A stretch of 64,000 nt of DNA from Sporichthya polymorpha DSM 43042 (GCF_000384115.1 NZ_KB913029.1:4563057-4627056); one strand, 5' to 3'; positions 26,215 to 35,305 are shown, counted from the stretch's first letter. The notes: generated from the letters alone by a model not told the origin. A program made the numbers and translations.

Positions 26215-26233
26215 TTAGGTTAGGCTGCCCATC
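26215..26233 (+). promoter_or_regulatory. Iron box (DtxR/IdeR-like operator) before the ferric ABC importer
   Basis: TTAGGTTAGGCTGCCCATC matches the consensus TTAGGTTAGGCTAACCTAA at 14 of 19 positions, including an unbroken run of 12 at the left end. It ends 35 bases before the GTG of the substrate-binding protein and 60 bases upstream of the divergent lipoprotein start, so it could control both. Confidence 0.75.
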
Positions 26234-26268
26234 GGGTGGCTGACGATCAACGTGCAAGGGTGTGAGTC

Positions 26269-27294
26269 GTGTTCCGCAAGTCGCTCCGGATGCCCCTTCG
26301 AGTGGCCGCCGTCCTGACGCTGTGCCTCCCGTTCCTCGTCGCGTGCGGCGGTGACGACGAGAGCACGATCCGTGTCTACTCCGGTCGCCACTACGACCTC
26401 GAGGTGGCGTTCACGCAGTTCGCCAAGGAGACCGGCATCAACGTCGAGTTCCTCTACGGCGGCGACGCGGAGCTCCTCGAACGGATCAAGGCCGAGGGTG
26501 AGGACACGCCGGCCGACATCTTCATGACCGTCGACGCCGGCAACCTCTGGAACGCGGCCCAGCAGGACCTGCTGCTCCCGATCCAGTCCTCGGTGCTCGA
26601 CGAGGCCGTGCCGGAGGGCCTGCGCGACCCGCAGGACCGCTGGGTCGGCCTGAGCATGCGGGTGCGCACCCTGATGTACAACCCCGACAAGGTGCAGCCG
26701 AGCGACTTCGACGCGACCGACTCCTACGCGGGACTCGGCGACCCGAAGTGGAAGGGCCGCCTGTGCATGCGGACGGCGACGTCGCCCTATGTGCAGTCCC
26801 TGGTCGCGCAGCTGATCGACAAGCAGGGCCGGGACCGCGCGCTGGAGATCGTGAAGAGCTGGGTCGCGAACGACGTCAACATCATCGGCGACGACGTGAC
26901 GATCCTGAAAACCGTCAACGCGGGCGGCTGCGACGTCGCGATCACGAACCACTACTACCTGGCGCGACTGCTCGAGGACGACAGCAACTTCAAGGTCAAG
27001 CCGTACTGGGCGAACCAGGACGGCGAGGGCGTCCACGTGAACATCTCCGGCGCCGGGATTCTCAAGAACTCCGACAACGTCGCCGACGCGCAGAAGCTGC
27101 TGGAGTGGCTGGCCACGACCGGCGCCAACTCCTTCGTCGACGGCAACCACGAGTACCCGGTGAATCCGGACGTGAAGCCCGACGACCTGATCTCGGGCTT
27201 CGGCACCTTCAAGTTCCAGCCGATCAACGCGGAGGCGTACGGCAAGCTCAACGCCGACGCGATCGCGCTGATGTCGGAGGCCGGCTACCGGTGA
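26269..27294 (+). CDS. Ferric-iron ABC transporter substrate-binding lipoprotein (FbpA/FutA-like)
   Basis: This 341-residue lipoprotein captures Fe(III) outside the membrane. The signal peptide ends in a lipobox LPFLVACG. The mature part has the iron-binder start IRVYSGRHYDLE, the segment GGDAELLERIKAEG and the tyrosine-bearing motif AITNHYYLARLLED, which holds iron in FutA/FbpA proteins. A GTG start is used with AAGGG upstream. It is the first gene of a three-gene operon with permease and ATPase. The iron box just upstream indicates iron repression. Confidence 0.93.
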   Translation: MFRKSLRMPLRVAAVLTLCLPFLVACGGDDESTIRVYSGRHYDLEVAFTQFAKETGINVEFLYGGDAELLERIKAEGEDTPADIFMTVDAGNLWNAAQQDLLLPIQSSVLDEAVPEGLRDPQDRWVGLSMRVRTLMYNPDKVQPSDFDATDSYAGLGDPKWKGRLCMRTATSPYVQSLVAQLIDKQGRDRALEIVKSWVANDVNIIGDDVTILKTVNAGGCDVAITNHYYLARLLEDDSNFKVKPYWANQDGEGVHVNISGAGILKNSDNVADAQKLLEWLATTGANSFVDGNHEYPVNPDVKPDDLISGFGTFKFQPINAEAYGKLNADAIALMSEAGYR

Positions 27295-27322
27295 CCCGGG
27301 CGCCGGTGACGAGAGTCCGCGG

Positions 27323-29011
27323 GTGACGCTGCTCGACCCGGGCGTCACCGCGCCCGCCGCCGAACCCGGCCGGGGCCGCACGAGCGGCGCCGGGACCGGC
27401 CGACTCGGCTGGGCGCTCGGCGTCTTCGTGGTCGCCCTCGTCGCCGCGCTTCCGGTGATCGCCGTCGTGATCGACGCCGTCGCCGCCACCGGCCACGACG
27501 TGAAGTGGCCGCCGCGCCTCGGCGAGATGATCTGGACCACGTTCGTCCTGCTGATCGGCGTCGGGGCGCTGACCGTCCTGCTCGGCGGTGGGCTGGCCTG
27601 GGTCGTGACGGCCTACGACTTCCCCGGCCGGGGTGCGTTCTCGTGGCTGCTGGTGCTGCCGCTGGCGATGCCCGCGTACATCCTCGGGTTCATCTACCTG
27701 TCGGTCCTCGACTACCCCGGCCCGGTGCAGACGCAGTGGCGCGAGTGGTTCGGCCAGGACGCGTGGTTCCCGGACGTCCGCTCGACCGGCATGGCGATCC
27801 TCGTCCTGTCCCTGTGCCTCTACCCGTACGTCTACCTGCTCGCGCGCTCGGCGCTGCTGGAGCAGGCCCCGGCGACCTACGACGCGGCCCGGTCGCTCGG
27901 GTGCGGCCCGTGGCAGGCGCTGCGCCGCGTCGTGCTGCCGCTCGCCCGGCCGTCGCTGATGGCCGGCGCCGCGCTGGTGATGATGGAGACGCTGACCGAC
28001 TTCGGCACCGTCACGTACTTCAACGTCGACACCGTCACGGTCGGGGTCTACCAGGTCTGGAAGGGCACGTTCGACCGGCAGTCGGCCACCGTCCTTGCCA
28101 GCCTCGTGCTCTCCTTCGCGATCCTCGTGATCCTCGCCGAGCGCCTGGCCCGCGGCCGCGCGCGGTACCTGCAACGAGGCGGGCCCGAGCGCGGCTTCAC
28201 CCCGGTCCGGCTGACCGGCGCGCGAGCCTGGGCGACGACCGCCGCCTGCAGCGCGCTGCTCGGCGTCGCGTTCGTCCTGCCGCTGGGGCAGCTCGTGTGG
28301 TGGGCCGCGACGACCGACGAGGGCGGCTTCTCCAGCGTCGTCGACGACCGCTACCTGGACTACCTCTGGAACAGCCTGCGGATCGGCCTGATCGCCGCCG
28401 CGGGTTGCACCGCCGCCGCGGTCGTGATGGCCCACGCGGCGAAACTGACGCACGGTCGGCGGGTCGACGTCGCCGCCCAGCTCGCGACCGTCGGGTACGC
28501 GGTGCCGGGTGTCGTCGTGGCGATCGGCGTCCTCATCGTCTTCGCCTGGGCCGACGACGGGTTGGAGGGTCTCGGCGTCCCCGGCGGCACCGGGCTGGTC
28601 GTCACCGGCTCGGTCGCGGGCATCGTCTACGCCTACCTGGTGCGGTTCATGGCCCCCGCCTACCAGAGCGTCGACGCCTCGTTCGCGAAGATGTCCCCGT
28701 CGCTCACCGGTGCGGCCCTGTCCCTCGGGACCCGGCCCCGCCAGGTGCTGACCCGGGTCCACCTCCCGCTGGCTCGGGCCGGCGTGGCGGTGGCGGCGGT
28801 GCTCGTCCTCGTCGATGCGTTGAAGGAGTTGCCGATCGTGCTGCTGCTGCGGCCCTTCGGCTTCACCACGCTCTCGGTGCAGGTGTACCAGGAGGCGTCC
28901 GAGACCCGCTGGGAGAGCGCGGCCGTGCCCGCGCTCACGATCGTCGTCGTCGCGATGATTCCGGTGCTGATCCTGTTCCGGAAGATCCTCCCCGCGAAGG
29001 CGCTGACATGA
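27323..29011 (+). CDS. Ferric-iron ABC transporter permease, two fused membrane domains
   Basis: This 562-residue permease is of the FbpB/ThiP type with about twelve membrane helices in two halves. Each half carries an EAA-like coupling loop: YDAARSLGCGPWQALRRVVLPLARPSL in the first, and a matching GAALSLGTRPRQVLTRVHLPLAR in the second. It moves iron across the membrane with the ATPase encoded next. The start is a GTG 28 bases after the previous stop. The stop overlaps the ATG of the ATPase gene (ATGA). Confidence 0.92.
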   Translation: MTLLDPGVTAPAAEPGRGRTSGAGTGRLGWALGVFVVALVAALPVIAVVIDAVAATGHDVKWPPRLGEMIWTTFVLLIGVGALTVLLGGGLAWVVTAYDFPGRGAFSWLLVLPLAMPAYILGFIYLSVLDYPGPVQTQWREWFGQDAWFPDVRSTGMAILVLSLCLYPYVYLLARSALLEQAPATYDAARSLGCGPWQALRRVVLPLARPSLMAGAALVMMETLTDFGTVTYFNVDTVTVGVYQVWKGTFDRQSATVLASLVLSFAILVILAERLARGRARYLQRGGPERGFTPVRLTGARAWATTAACSALLGVAFVLPLGQLVWWAATTDEGGFSSVVDDRYLDYLWNSLRIGLIAAAGCTAAAVVMAHAAKLTHGRRVDVAAQLATVGYAVPGVVVAIGVLIVFAWADDGLEGLGVPGGTGLVVTGSVAGIVYAYLVRFMAPAYQSVDASFAKMSPSLTGAALSLGTRPRQVLTRVHLPLARAGVAVAAVLVLVDALKELPIVLLLRPFGFTTLSVQVYQEASETRWESAAVPALTIVVVAMIPVLILFRKILPAKALT

Positions 29012-30096
29012 GCGAGGGCATGCACGTGATCAGCGCGCCGACGTTCCCGCTGACGCTGGAGTCCGTCGTCAAGGACTTCGGGAAGACGCGCGCCGTGGAC
29101 GGCATCTCGCTGACCGTCGGGCCGGGCGAGATCGTCGCGATGGTCGGACCGTCGGGCTGCGGGAAGTCGACGACGCTGCGGATGATCGCGGGCCTCGAGC
29201 GGCCGGACGCCGGCCGGGTGACCCTCGCGGGGCGGTGCGTCGCCGGGCCGGACGTCTGGGTCCCGGCCGAGCGCCGCGGCGTCGGCCTGGTGTTCCAGGA
29301 CCACGCGCTGTTCCCGCACCTGACGGTGGAGAACAACGTCGGCTTCGGGCTCCCCCGGCGCTCGCCGGACCGGGCGGCGCGGATCCGTGAGGTCCTCGAC
29401 CTGGTCTCGCTCGGCCCGCTGGCCGGGCGGTACCCGCACGAGCTCTCCGGCGGTGAGCAGCAGCGGGTCGCGCTGGCCCGCGCGCTCGCGCCGAAGCCGC
29501 CGATCGTCCTGCTCGACGAGGCGTTCTCCAGCCTCGACCGCGGGCTGCGCGCGCAGATCCGCACCGACACCGTCGCGATCCTCCGGCACACCGGCACGGC
29601 GGCGATCCTGATCACCCACGACCGTGACGAGGCCCTCGCCACCGGCGACCGCGTCGTGATCCTGCGCGCCGGTCGGGTCGAGCAGGACGCCTCCCCCGAC
29701 GAGGCGTTCCACCACCCGGCCACGCGGTTCGTCGCGAACTTCGTCGGCGACGCGGTGTTCCTGCCGGCCGAGCGCGACGCCGGGATGCTGCACTGCGAGA
29801 TCACCGAGCTGATCGCGCCGCGGGGGCTCGGGCACGGCGAGGTCGAGATCGTCGCGCGACCGCACGAGGTCACCCTCGACGCGGGTGGCCCGGGCAAGGG
29901 CGAGGTCACCGCCCTGGAGTTCCAGGGCGCGTTCATCCTCTACACGGTCGCGCTGAAGTCGGGCGTGACGATCCGCTCGCTGCAGCCGCACGAACTCCGG
30001 CTCGAGGTCGGGGCCCGCGTCTCCGTCGGGCTCGCGCCGGGAATCTCCCCGTCGCTGCTGGTGGACGGCGTCCGGCCGGCTCCGGCAGAGATCTGA
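29008..30096 (+). CDS. Ferric-iron ABC transporter ATPase (FbpC-like)
   Basis: This 362-residue ATPase powers the iron importer. Walker A is GPSGCGKST, the signature is LSGGEQQR, Walker B with D-loop is IVLLDEAFSSLD and the switch histidine is in ITHDRDEA, so all catalytic parts are intact. A C-terminal regulatory domain of about 110 residues follows, like the TOBE-type domains of FbpC/PotA. It is translationally coupled to the permease. The stop codon lies inside a TGACGCTCCGTCA palindrome. Confidence 0.93.
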   Translation: MSEGMHVISAPTFPLTLESVVKDFGKTRAVDGISLTVGPGEIVAMVGPSGCGKSTTLRMIAGLERPDAGRVTLAGRCVAGPDVWVPAERRGVGLVFQDHALFPHLTVENNVGFGLPRRSPDRAARIREVLDLVSLGPLAGRYPHELSGGEQQRVALARALAPKPPIVLLDEAFSSLDRGLRAQIRTDTVAILRHTGTAAILITHDRDEALATGDRVVILRAGRVEQDASPDEAFHHPATRFVANFVGDAVFLPAERDAGMLHCEITELIAPRGLGHGEVEIVARPHEVTLDAGGPGKGEVTALEFQGAFILYTVALKSGVTIRSLQPHELRLEVGARVSVGLAPGISPSLLVDGVRPAPAEI

Positions 30097-30112
30097 CGCT
30101 CCGTCATTTCTT
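30094..30112 (+). terminator. Short hairpin and T-rich tail after the iron ATPase gene
   Basis: TGACG (30094-30098) pairs with CGTCA (30102-30106) around a 3-base loop, and TTTCTT follows. It lies in the 22-base gap between convergent genes. It could be a weak terminator, but the same 13-mer recurs within other genes, where a terminator role makes no sense. Confidence 0.35.
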
Positions 30113-30118
30113 CTGAGG

Positions 30119-31570
30119 TCAGTCCTCGACGACGTGGTCGGCGAACCGTAGTCGGGCCATCGCCCACGCGCCGTGGTCGAAGCCGACCGGAGTGAGCGCG
30201 TCCACCGCGTCGTAGGCCATCGCGAGGGCGTGGTGGGTGTTGTCGTGCGCGAACAGGCCCAGGCGTCCGAAGGTCGTGACGCCGGAGATGCCGCGGGCCC
30301 AGGTGTCGAGCGTCTCCAGCGCGGGCCCGTAACCCCGGGTGTAGACGGGGTACACGTGCTGAACCCGCCGGACGACGACCTCCTGCACGTTCAGCGGGGG
30401 CAGGCCGGTGCGGGCGAGGGTGTCGGTGACGATGCCGGTCAGCGTCGCCTCGTCGGCGGTGAACGTCGCGTCGTCCGGGGCGCACGGGATCTCGACGCAG
30501 AGCACGCTCCGGTCGCCCGGGTCATCCGCGCTCTCGCGGTAGTTGGTCGGCTCCGAGATCCGGGTGACCGGGGTCCCGTCCGCCGGGAGGTAGTGCGCGT
30601 CGAAGGACGTCCACCGGCCTCCGCCGTGGACCAGGTAGACCAGCACCATCGCCCGGAACGTCAGGCTCCCCGACGCCGCGAGCACCTCGGCCGGGGCGGG
30701 CGGGTCGGTCATCGCGGCCAGGCGCGGGAGCGGCACGGTCGAAAAGACGTGACGACCCGTCACCGTCGTGCCGTCGGCGGTGCGGACCTGCGGCGCCGAG
30801 TCGAGCCCGGATCGCGGCACCACCCGCTCGACCGGGCTGGAGAGCCGGATCTCCGCGCCGGCGGCGGTGGCCGCGTCCGCGAGCGCCTCGACGATCTGCC
30901 CGAAGCCGCGGCGCGGGTAGTGGAAGATCTGGCCCTGACCGGAGCCGCCCTCGCCGGTCGCCCGGCTGCGGCGGGCGCGGGAGAGGATCTTCACCGCGAC
31001 CTTCCACGGGGTGTCCGCGGTGACGCGACGCCGCGCCTGCTCGCCGTCGATCTCGCCGCCGTCGAGGCCCCACAGCTTCCGCGCGTAGGGCTCGTAGAGC
31101 GCGCCGTAGAGCGTCGGCCCCAGCCCGGCACGCAGGACCTCGGCGTAGGTGTCCTGCCGTGGTTTGCGGAGCGGGTTGGTGAGCGCGTCACGGGCGATGC
31201 CGGCCAGCAGTGCCGGCGGCAACGCCTTGCCGAGCTCGACGGGCTTGAGCGGGAAGCCGACCCAGCTGCCCGCCACGCGCAGCCGGCCGTTGCGGGGCCG
31301 GGTCTGGAGGTCGTCGCCGAGGAGCCCGCGCAGGTCGGCGAGCAGCGCCGGCGCGGTCGCGGGGTGGAGCCGGTGGCTGCCGGCGTCGACGCGCATTCCG
31401 CCGACCTCGAAGCTCGCCGCCATCCCGCCGACGTAGGGAGCGGACTCGAGCACGACGACGGAGCGGCCGGTCCGCGCGGCACGCCAGGCCGCCGCCAGAC
31501 CCGCGGGGCCGGCGCCCAGGATCACCACGTCCGCCGACGACCGGCCGGAGCGGGAGTTGCCTCGACTCAC
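30119..31570 (-). CDS. FAD-dependent amine-oxidase/UDP-galactopyranose-mutase-like oxidoreductase
   Basis: This protein of about 483 residues begins with the FAD-binding loop VVILGAGPAGLAAAWRAARTG, followed by LESAPYVGGMAASFEVGG and DAGSHRLHPA. It resembles the NAD(P)/FAD protein family around protoporphyrinogen oxidase and UDP-galactopyranose mutase. The motif YEPYARKLWG is typical of the GlfT-associated mutase-like group. The end (GVTTFGRLGLFAHDNTHHALAMAYDAV) closes the FAD domain. A start at GTG 31570 is chosen; a TTG at 31597 is possible and would add nine residues. The substrate is unknown; an isoprenoid or nucleotide sugar is plausible. Confidence 0.82.
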   Translation of the reverse strand: MSRGNSRSGRSSADVVILGAGPAGLAAAWRAARTGRSVVVLESAPYVGGMAASFEVGGMRVDAGSHRLHPATAPALLADLRGLLGDDLQTRPRNGRLRVAGSWVGFPLKPVELGKALPPALLAGIARDALTNPLRKPRQDTYAEVLRAGLGPTLYGALYEPYARKLWGLDGGEIDGEQARRRVTADTPWKVAVKILSRARRSRATGEGGSGQGQIFHYPRRGFGQIVEALADAATAAGAEIRLSSPVERVVPRSGLDSAPQVRTADGTTVTGRHVFSTVPLPRLAAMTDPPAPAEVLAASGSLTFRAMVLVYLVHGGGRWTSFDAHYLPADGTPVTRISEPTNYRESADDPGDRSVLCVEIPCAPDDATFTADEATLTGIVTDTLARTGLPPLNVQEVVVRRVQHVYPVYTRGYGPALETLDTWARGISGVTTFGRLGLFAHDNTHHALAMAYDAVDALTPVGFDHGAWAMARLRFADHVVED

Positions 31571-31700
31571 CGGGCCAACCAACCACACCGGCACCAAGCC
31601 GGCCCCAGCGGCCGCTCATGCCGCGCTCACGCGCAGTTCATCGGCTCGTCGCTCGCGGAAAGCTGTGGCCACGACGGGCGGCGCCGGGCATCCTGAGCCC

Positions 31701-32123
31701 ATGATCGACGGAATCCGAGTCCGGTCGGTCAGCATCCCCGAGCGGGAGCTGACGTGGCGGTTCTCGCGTTCCTCGGGCCCGGGCGGGCAGGGCGTCAACA
31801 CCGCCGACTCCCGCGTCGAACTGGTCTTCGACCTCGCGAACTCGGCCGCGTTCTCCCCCGCGCTGCGCGCCCGCGCACTGGAGCGCCTCGGCTCCCGCCT
31901 CGTCGACGGCACCGTCGTCGTCGTCGCGTCCGAGCACCGGTCCCAGCTCCGCAACCGCGAGGCCGCCGCCGATCGCCTCACCGCGATCCTGACCGAGGCC
32001 ACCGCCCCGCCGCCCCGGCCCCGCCGTTCGACGAAGCCCTCGGCCGGCGCCACCGCCCGCCGCCTCGACGCGAAGTCCCGCCGGTCCCGGACCAAACGCC
32101 TCCGCCGCTCCACCGACGACTGA
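31701..32123 (+). CDS. arfB: Alternative peptidyl-tRNA hydrolase ArfB (ribosome rescue)
   Basis: This 140-residue protein of the class I release-factor family frees stalled ribosomes by cleaving peptidyl-tRNA. The catalytic motif is in SSGPGGQGVNTADSRVEL. Instead of a codon-reading domain there is the basic C-terminal tail KPSAGATARRLDAKSRRSRTKRLRR, which in ArfB/YaeJ proteins threads the empty mRNA channel. The ATG at 31701 was chosen because it fits the family N-terminus. It ends in front of a very large palindrome that probably terminates transcription. Confidence 0.92.
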   Translation: MIDGIRVRSVSIPERELTWRFSRSSGPGGQGVNTADSRVELVFDLANSAAFSPALRARALERLGSRLVDGTVVVVASEHRSQLRNREAAADRLTAILTEATAPPPRPRRSTKPSAGATARRLDAKSRRSRTKRLRRSTDD

Positions 32124-32168
32124 GCGCAGACTGCCCCGGCGTCCGCCTCCCCACCCGTGTCGAAAAAG

Positions 32169-32226
32169 TGTCGAAAAAGGGTGACACCCCTTACTGCGCA
32201 GTAAGGGGTGTCACCCTTTTTTGACA
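32169..32226. repeat. 58-base near-perfect palindrome, probable bidirectional terminator
   Basis: Arms 32174-32197 and 32198-32221 are perfectly complementary with no loop. After one G-U pair the match continues for four more bases, giving a 29-bp stem. The stem ends in A-run/T-run, so both strands have a T-tract after the hairpin. It lies between arfB and the convergent TSUP gene. Its core, AAGGGTGACACCCCTTAC, is related to the repeats at 49011 and 50243. A direct copy of TGTCGAAAAAG precedes it. Confidence 0.9.
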
Positions 32227-32237
32227 AGGGGCGCCGC

Positions 32238-32987
32238 TCAGGCGAGCAGGCGGACGATCGCGATAGACCCGATCGTGACGATGACCCCACGCAGCACGTT
32301 CGGCGGCAGCTTGCGGGCGATCCGCGCCCCCGTCAGACCGCCGACGATGGAGCCCGCGGCGATCAGGCCGACGATGCCCCAGTCGATGTCCTCGATCGCG
32401 AGAAACACGAGTGCTGCGACGAGGTTCGCCGTCAGGGCCAGGACGTTCTTGATCGCGTTGAGCACCTGCAGGTCCTCGGTGAGCAACGTGCCGAGCAAGC
32501 CCATCAGCAGGACGCCCTGCGCGGCGCCGAAGTAGCCGCCGTAGATGCCGGTCCCGAGGACGCCGAGGGCGAGCACGGCCCCGCCGTGATGCGGCCGGTG
32601 GGGCCGGGACGCGACCGCCGCCGTCAGCCGCGGCTGGAAGAGAACGAGCAACAACGCGATCCCGATGAGAATCGGCACGATCGCCTGAAACGCGCCCGGC
32701 GGGAGGGTGAGCAGCAGCAGCGCACCGATAACGGCGCCGACCGTCGTGCACGCGCACAGCCGACGCAGTCGCTCGCCCTGGCCGCGCAGTTCCCGCCGGT
32801 ACGCGACGACCGCGGCGGTGGATCCCGGCACCAGGCCCACCGTGTTCGACACGTTCGCGAGCACCGGCGGGTAGCCGAGCGCGATCAGCGTCGGGAACGT
32901 GATCAGCGTGCCGGACCCGACGACGGCGTTGATCGCGCCCGCGCCCAGCCCGGCGACCGCAATGGCGATCGCGTCCCAGAAGGTCAC
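32238..32987 (-). CDS. TSUP (TauE/SafE) family membrane permease
   Basis: This 249-residue protein has seven or eight hydrophobic segments. It has the family start GLGAGAINAVVGSGTLITFPTLIALGYPPVLANVSNT and the second-half repeat YGGYFGAAQGVLLMGLLG. TSUP permeases export or import small sulfur-containing or organic anions; the substrate is not predictable. The ATG start lies 12 bases after the stop of the SPFH gene, so it may be the last gene of an nfeD-SPFH-TSUP operon. Confidence 0.9.
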   Translation of the reverse strand: MTFWDAIAIAVAGLGAGAINAVVGSGTLITFPTLIALGYPPVLANVSNTVGLVPGSTAAVVAYRRELRGQGERLRRLCACTTVGAVIGALLLLTLPPGAFQAIVPILIGIALLLVLFQPRLTAAVASRPHRPHHGGAVLALGVLGTGIYGGYFGAAQGVLLMGLLGTLLTEDLQVLNAIKNVLALTANLVAALVFLAIEDIDWGIVGLIAAGSIVGGLTGARIARKLPPNVLRGVIVTIGSIAIVRLLA

Positions 32988-32999
32988 GCGCCCGACGAC

Positions 33000-33908
33000 T
33001 CAGCCGGTGCCGGGGCGGTTCGCGTCGGGGCCGAGGTTGCCGACCACCGAGCCCAGCCCCTCGAGCGCCTTGCCGATCTCGCTCGGCACGATCCAGATCT
33101 TGTTGGAGTCGCCGCGCGCGATCTCCGGCAGCATCTGCAGGTACTGGTACGCGAGCAGTTCCTGGTCGGGATTGCCGTCGTGGATGGCGCGGAAGACGGT
33201 CTGGATCGCCTCGGCCTCACCCTGGGCGCGGAGGATCTGCGACTCGCGCTCGCCCTCGGCGCGCAGGATCGCGGCGGCCCGCTCACCCTCGGCGGTGAGG
33301 ATCTGCGACTGCTTGAAGCCCTCCGCGGTGAGGACGGCGGCGCGCTTGTCACGTTCGGCGCGCATCTGCTGCTCCATCGCGCCCTGGATCGTCGGCGGCG
33401 GGTCGATCGCCTTGAGCTCCACACGGTTGACGCGCAGACCCCAGCGGCCCGTGGCCTCGTCGAGGACACCGCGCAGCGCGGCGTTGATCTGGTCACGCGA
33501 GGTCAGGGTCTGTTCCAGCGTCAGACCACCGACGACGTTGCGCAGGGTCGTGACCGTGAGCTGTTCGACGCCGGAGATGTAGTCCGCGATCTCGTAGGTC
33601 GCGGCCTTGGGGTCGGTCACCTGGAAATAGATGACGGTGTCGATGCTGACGACGAGGTTGTCCTCGGTGATCACCGGCTGCGGCGGGAACGAGACCACCT
33701 GCTCGCGCAGGTCGATGAGCGGGTTGAGCCGGTCGACGAAGGGGACGAGCAGCGTCAGCCCGGCGCCGAGCGTCCGCTGGTACCGGCCGAGGCGTTCGAC
33801 GATCCCGGCCCGGGCCTGCGGCACGATCCGCACCGAGCGCGAGAGCACGACGAGGACGAAGATGGCGATCGCCACCAGCGCGATGGTGACTGCGTCGCTG
33901 CCGTTCAT
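33000..33908 (-). CDS. SPFH/Band 7 (stomatin-like) membrane protein
   Basis: This 302-residue protein has an N-terminal membrane helix (about 5-24) followed by an SPFH domain (IVPQARAGIVERLGRYQRTLGAG, SIDTVIYFQVTDPKAATYEI). A coiled helical region follows with the repeats AVLTAEGFKQSQILTAEGERAAAILRAEGERESQILRAQGEAEA. The family scaffolds membrane microdomains and protease complexes. The ATG at 33908 has AGGAGATCC upstream; the longer frame upstream is nfeD antisense or out-of-frame sequence. Its upstream partner is NfeD, the usual pairing. Confidence 0.93.
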   Translation of the reverse strand: MNGSDAVTIALVAIAIFVLVVLSRSVRIVPQARAGIVERLGRYQRTLGAGLTLLVPFVDRLNPLIDLREQVVSFPPQPVITEDNLVVSIDTVIYFQVTDPKAATYEIADYISGVEQLTVTTLRNVVGGLTLEQTLTSRDQINAALRGVLDEATGRWGLRVNRVELKAIDPPPTIQGAMEQQMRAERDKRAAVLTAEGFKQSQILTAEGERAAAILRAEGERESQILRAQGEAEAIQTVFRAIHDGNPDQELLAYQYLQMLPEIARGDSNKIWIVPSEIGKALEGLGSVVGNLGPDANRPGTG

Positions 33909-33943
33909 GGATCTCCTCTTCGTCGCTGCGAATCGTGCGCCGG

Positions 33944-34366
33944 TCAGCCGACCAGCGCGGTCGCACCCTCGATCTTCAGCACGGCGATGGTCTGCCCCGC
34001 TGCGTACGTGCTCGCGCCGTCGTAGGAGCGCGCCGACCACACCTCGCCGGCGAGCTTGACCCGCCCCTCGTGCGGCCCGACGTCGGAGAGCACCAGGGCC
34101 TCCTGCCCGACGAGCGCCTCGACACCCGTGCGGATCTCCGGGGTGGTGCGCAGGTGCCGCATCGCGACCGGCCGCAGCAGGCCGAGCCCCGCGACGGCGA
34201 CGACGATCGCGACCGCGACCTGGAGCGAGATGTGCCCGTCGGCGCCGGCGACGCCCGCGGCGGCCAGCGATCCGCCGGCCAGCATGATGAAGATGAGGTC
34301 GAGCGTCAGAACCTCGACGCCGGCCAGTGCCGCCGCCGCGATGACCCACCACACCCAGGCGTCCAC
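33944..34366 (-). CDS. NfeD-like membrane protein (short form)
   Basis: This 140-residue protein has three to four N-terminal membrane helices and a C-terminal OB-fold (about 80-140, with VGQEALVLSDVGPHEGRVKLAGEVWSARS). This is the short NfeD1b form without the ClpP-like protease domain. NfeD partners SPFH proteins, and the SPFH gene follows 35 bases downstream. The start is a GTG at 34366. Confidence 0.88.
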   Translation of the reverse strand: MDAWVWWVIAAAALAGVEVLTLDLIFIMLAGGSLAAAGVAGADGHISLQVAVAIVVAVAGLGLLRPVAMRHLRTTPEIRTGVEALVGQEALVLSDVGPHEGRVKLAGEVWSARSYDGASTYAAGQTIAVLKIEGATALVG

Positions 34367-34395
34367 GTGATCATCGTAGGGGGCGCGTGGGTGGC

Positions 34396-35208
34396 TCAGC
34401 CCGAAGCGAGGTGCAGCCGTTCCCGCCCGGCCAGTCGGGCGCTGTACCGGCCGCCGTCGTACCGCAGCTCGAGGCCGATGCCGAAACAGGACGTCAGGTT
34501 CGCCGAGGTCAGCGTGTGCTCGATGGGCCCGGCGGCGACGACCCTGCCCTCGCGCAGCATGAGCACGTGGGTCATGCCCGCCGGGATCTCCTCGACGTGG
34601 TGCGTGACCATGATCATGGCCGGGGAGCCCTCGTCGAGGGCGAGGTTCGAGAGCCGGCGGACCAGGTCCTCACGACCCCCGAGGTCGAGCCCGGCCGCGG
34701 GCTCGTCGAGCAGCACGAGTTCGGGGTCCGGCATCATCGCGCGGGCGATCTGGACGCGCTTGCGCTCACCCTCGGACAACGTCCCGTAGGTGCGCTCCGC
34801 GAGGTCGAGGACCCCGAGTGCGCGCAGCAGGATCTCGGCCCGCTGCCGGTCGAGGTCGGTGTACTTCTCCCGCCAGCGGCCGACCATGCCGTAGGACGCG
34901 GTGAGGACGACGTCGCGCACGATCTCGTTGCGCGGGAGCCGGTCCGCCAGGGCCGCACTGGCCAGCCCGACACGGGTGCGGAGCTCCGAGACGTCGGTCT
35001 CCCCCAGCGCCTCGCCGAGGATGGCCGCCCACCCCGAGGTCGGGTACAGCTGACCGGCGATGACCTGCAACAACGTGGTCTTCCCGGCGCCGTTGGGGCC
35101 GAGCACGATCCAGCGTTCGCCCTCGCGGATCTCCCACGTGACGTCGTCGAGCAGGCGCTTGGTGCCGCGGCGGACGACGACCTCGGCGAGGTCCAGAACC
35201 AGCGTCAT
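34396..35208 (-). CDS. ABC transporter ATP-binding protein (cytosolic, ModF/YlmA-like)
   Basis: This 270-residue single ATPase domain has Walker A GPNGAGKTTL, signature LSEGERKRV, Walker B LVLLDEPAAGLD and switch His in VTHHVEEI, so it looks active. No permease is adjacent. This type of free-standing ATPase with an LSEGE signature occurs widely and its partner is uncertain. The ATG at 35208 is used; a GTG at 35238 would add ten residues. It is divergent from the next gene with a 97-base promoter region. Confidence 0.88.
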   Translation of the reverse strand: MTLVLDLAEVVVRRGTKRLLDDVTWEIREGERWIVLGPNGAGKTTLLQVIAGQLYPTSGWAAILGEALGETDVSELRTRVGLASAALADRLPRNEIVRDVVLTASYGMVGRWREKYTDLDRQRAEILLRALGVLDLAERTYGTLSEGERKRVQIARAMMPDPELVLLDEPAAGLDLGGREDLVRRLSNLALDEGSPAMIMVTHHVEEIPAGMTHVLMLREGRVVAAGPIEHTLTSANLTSCFGIGLELRYDGGRYSARLAGRERLHLASG

Positions 35209-35305
35209 GGGTTCACGGTACGCGAGCGGGGTGTGCACCCTGCGTGCAACGCGCGGCGGGGACGTGTGGACCTGCGCACGGGGTTCGACCGCTTACGCTC
35301 TTCCG

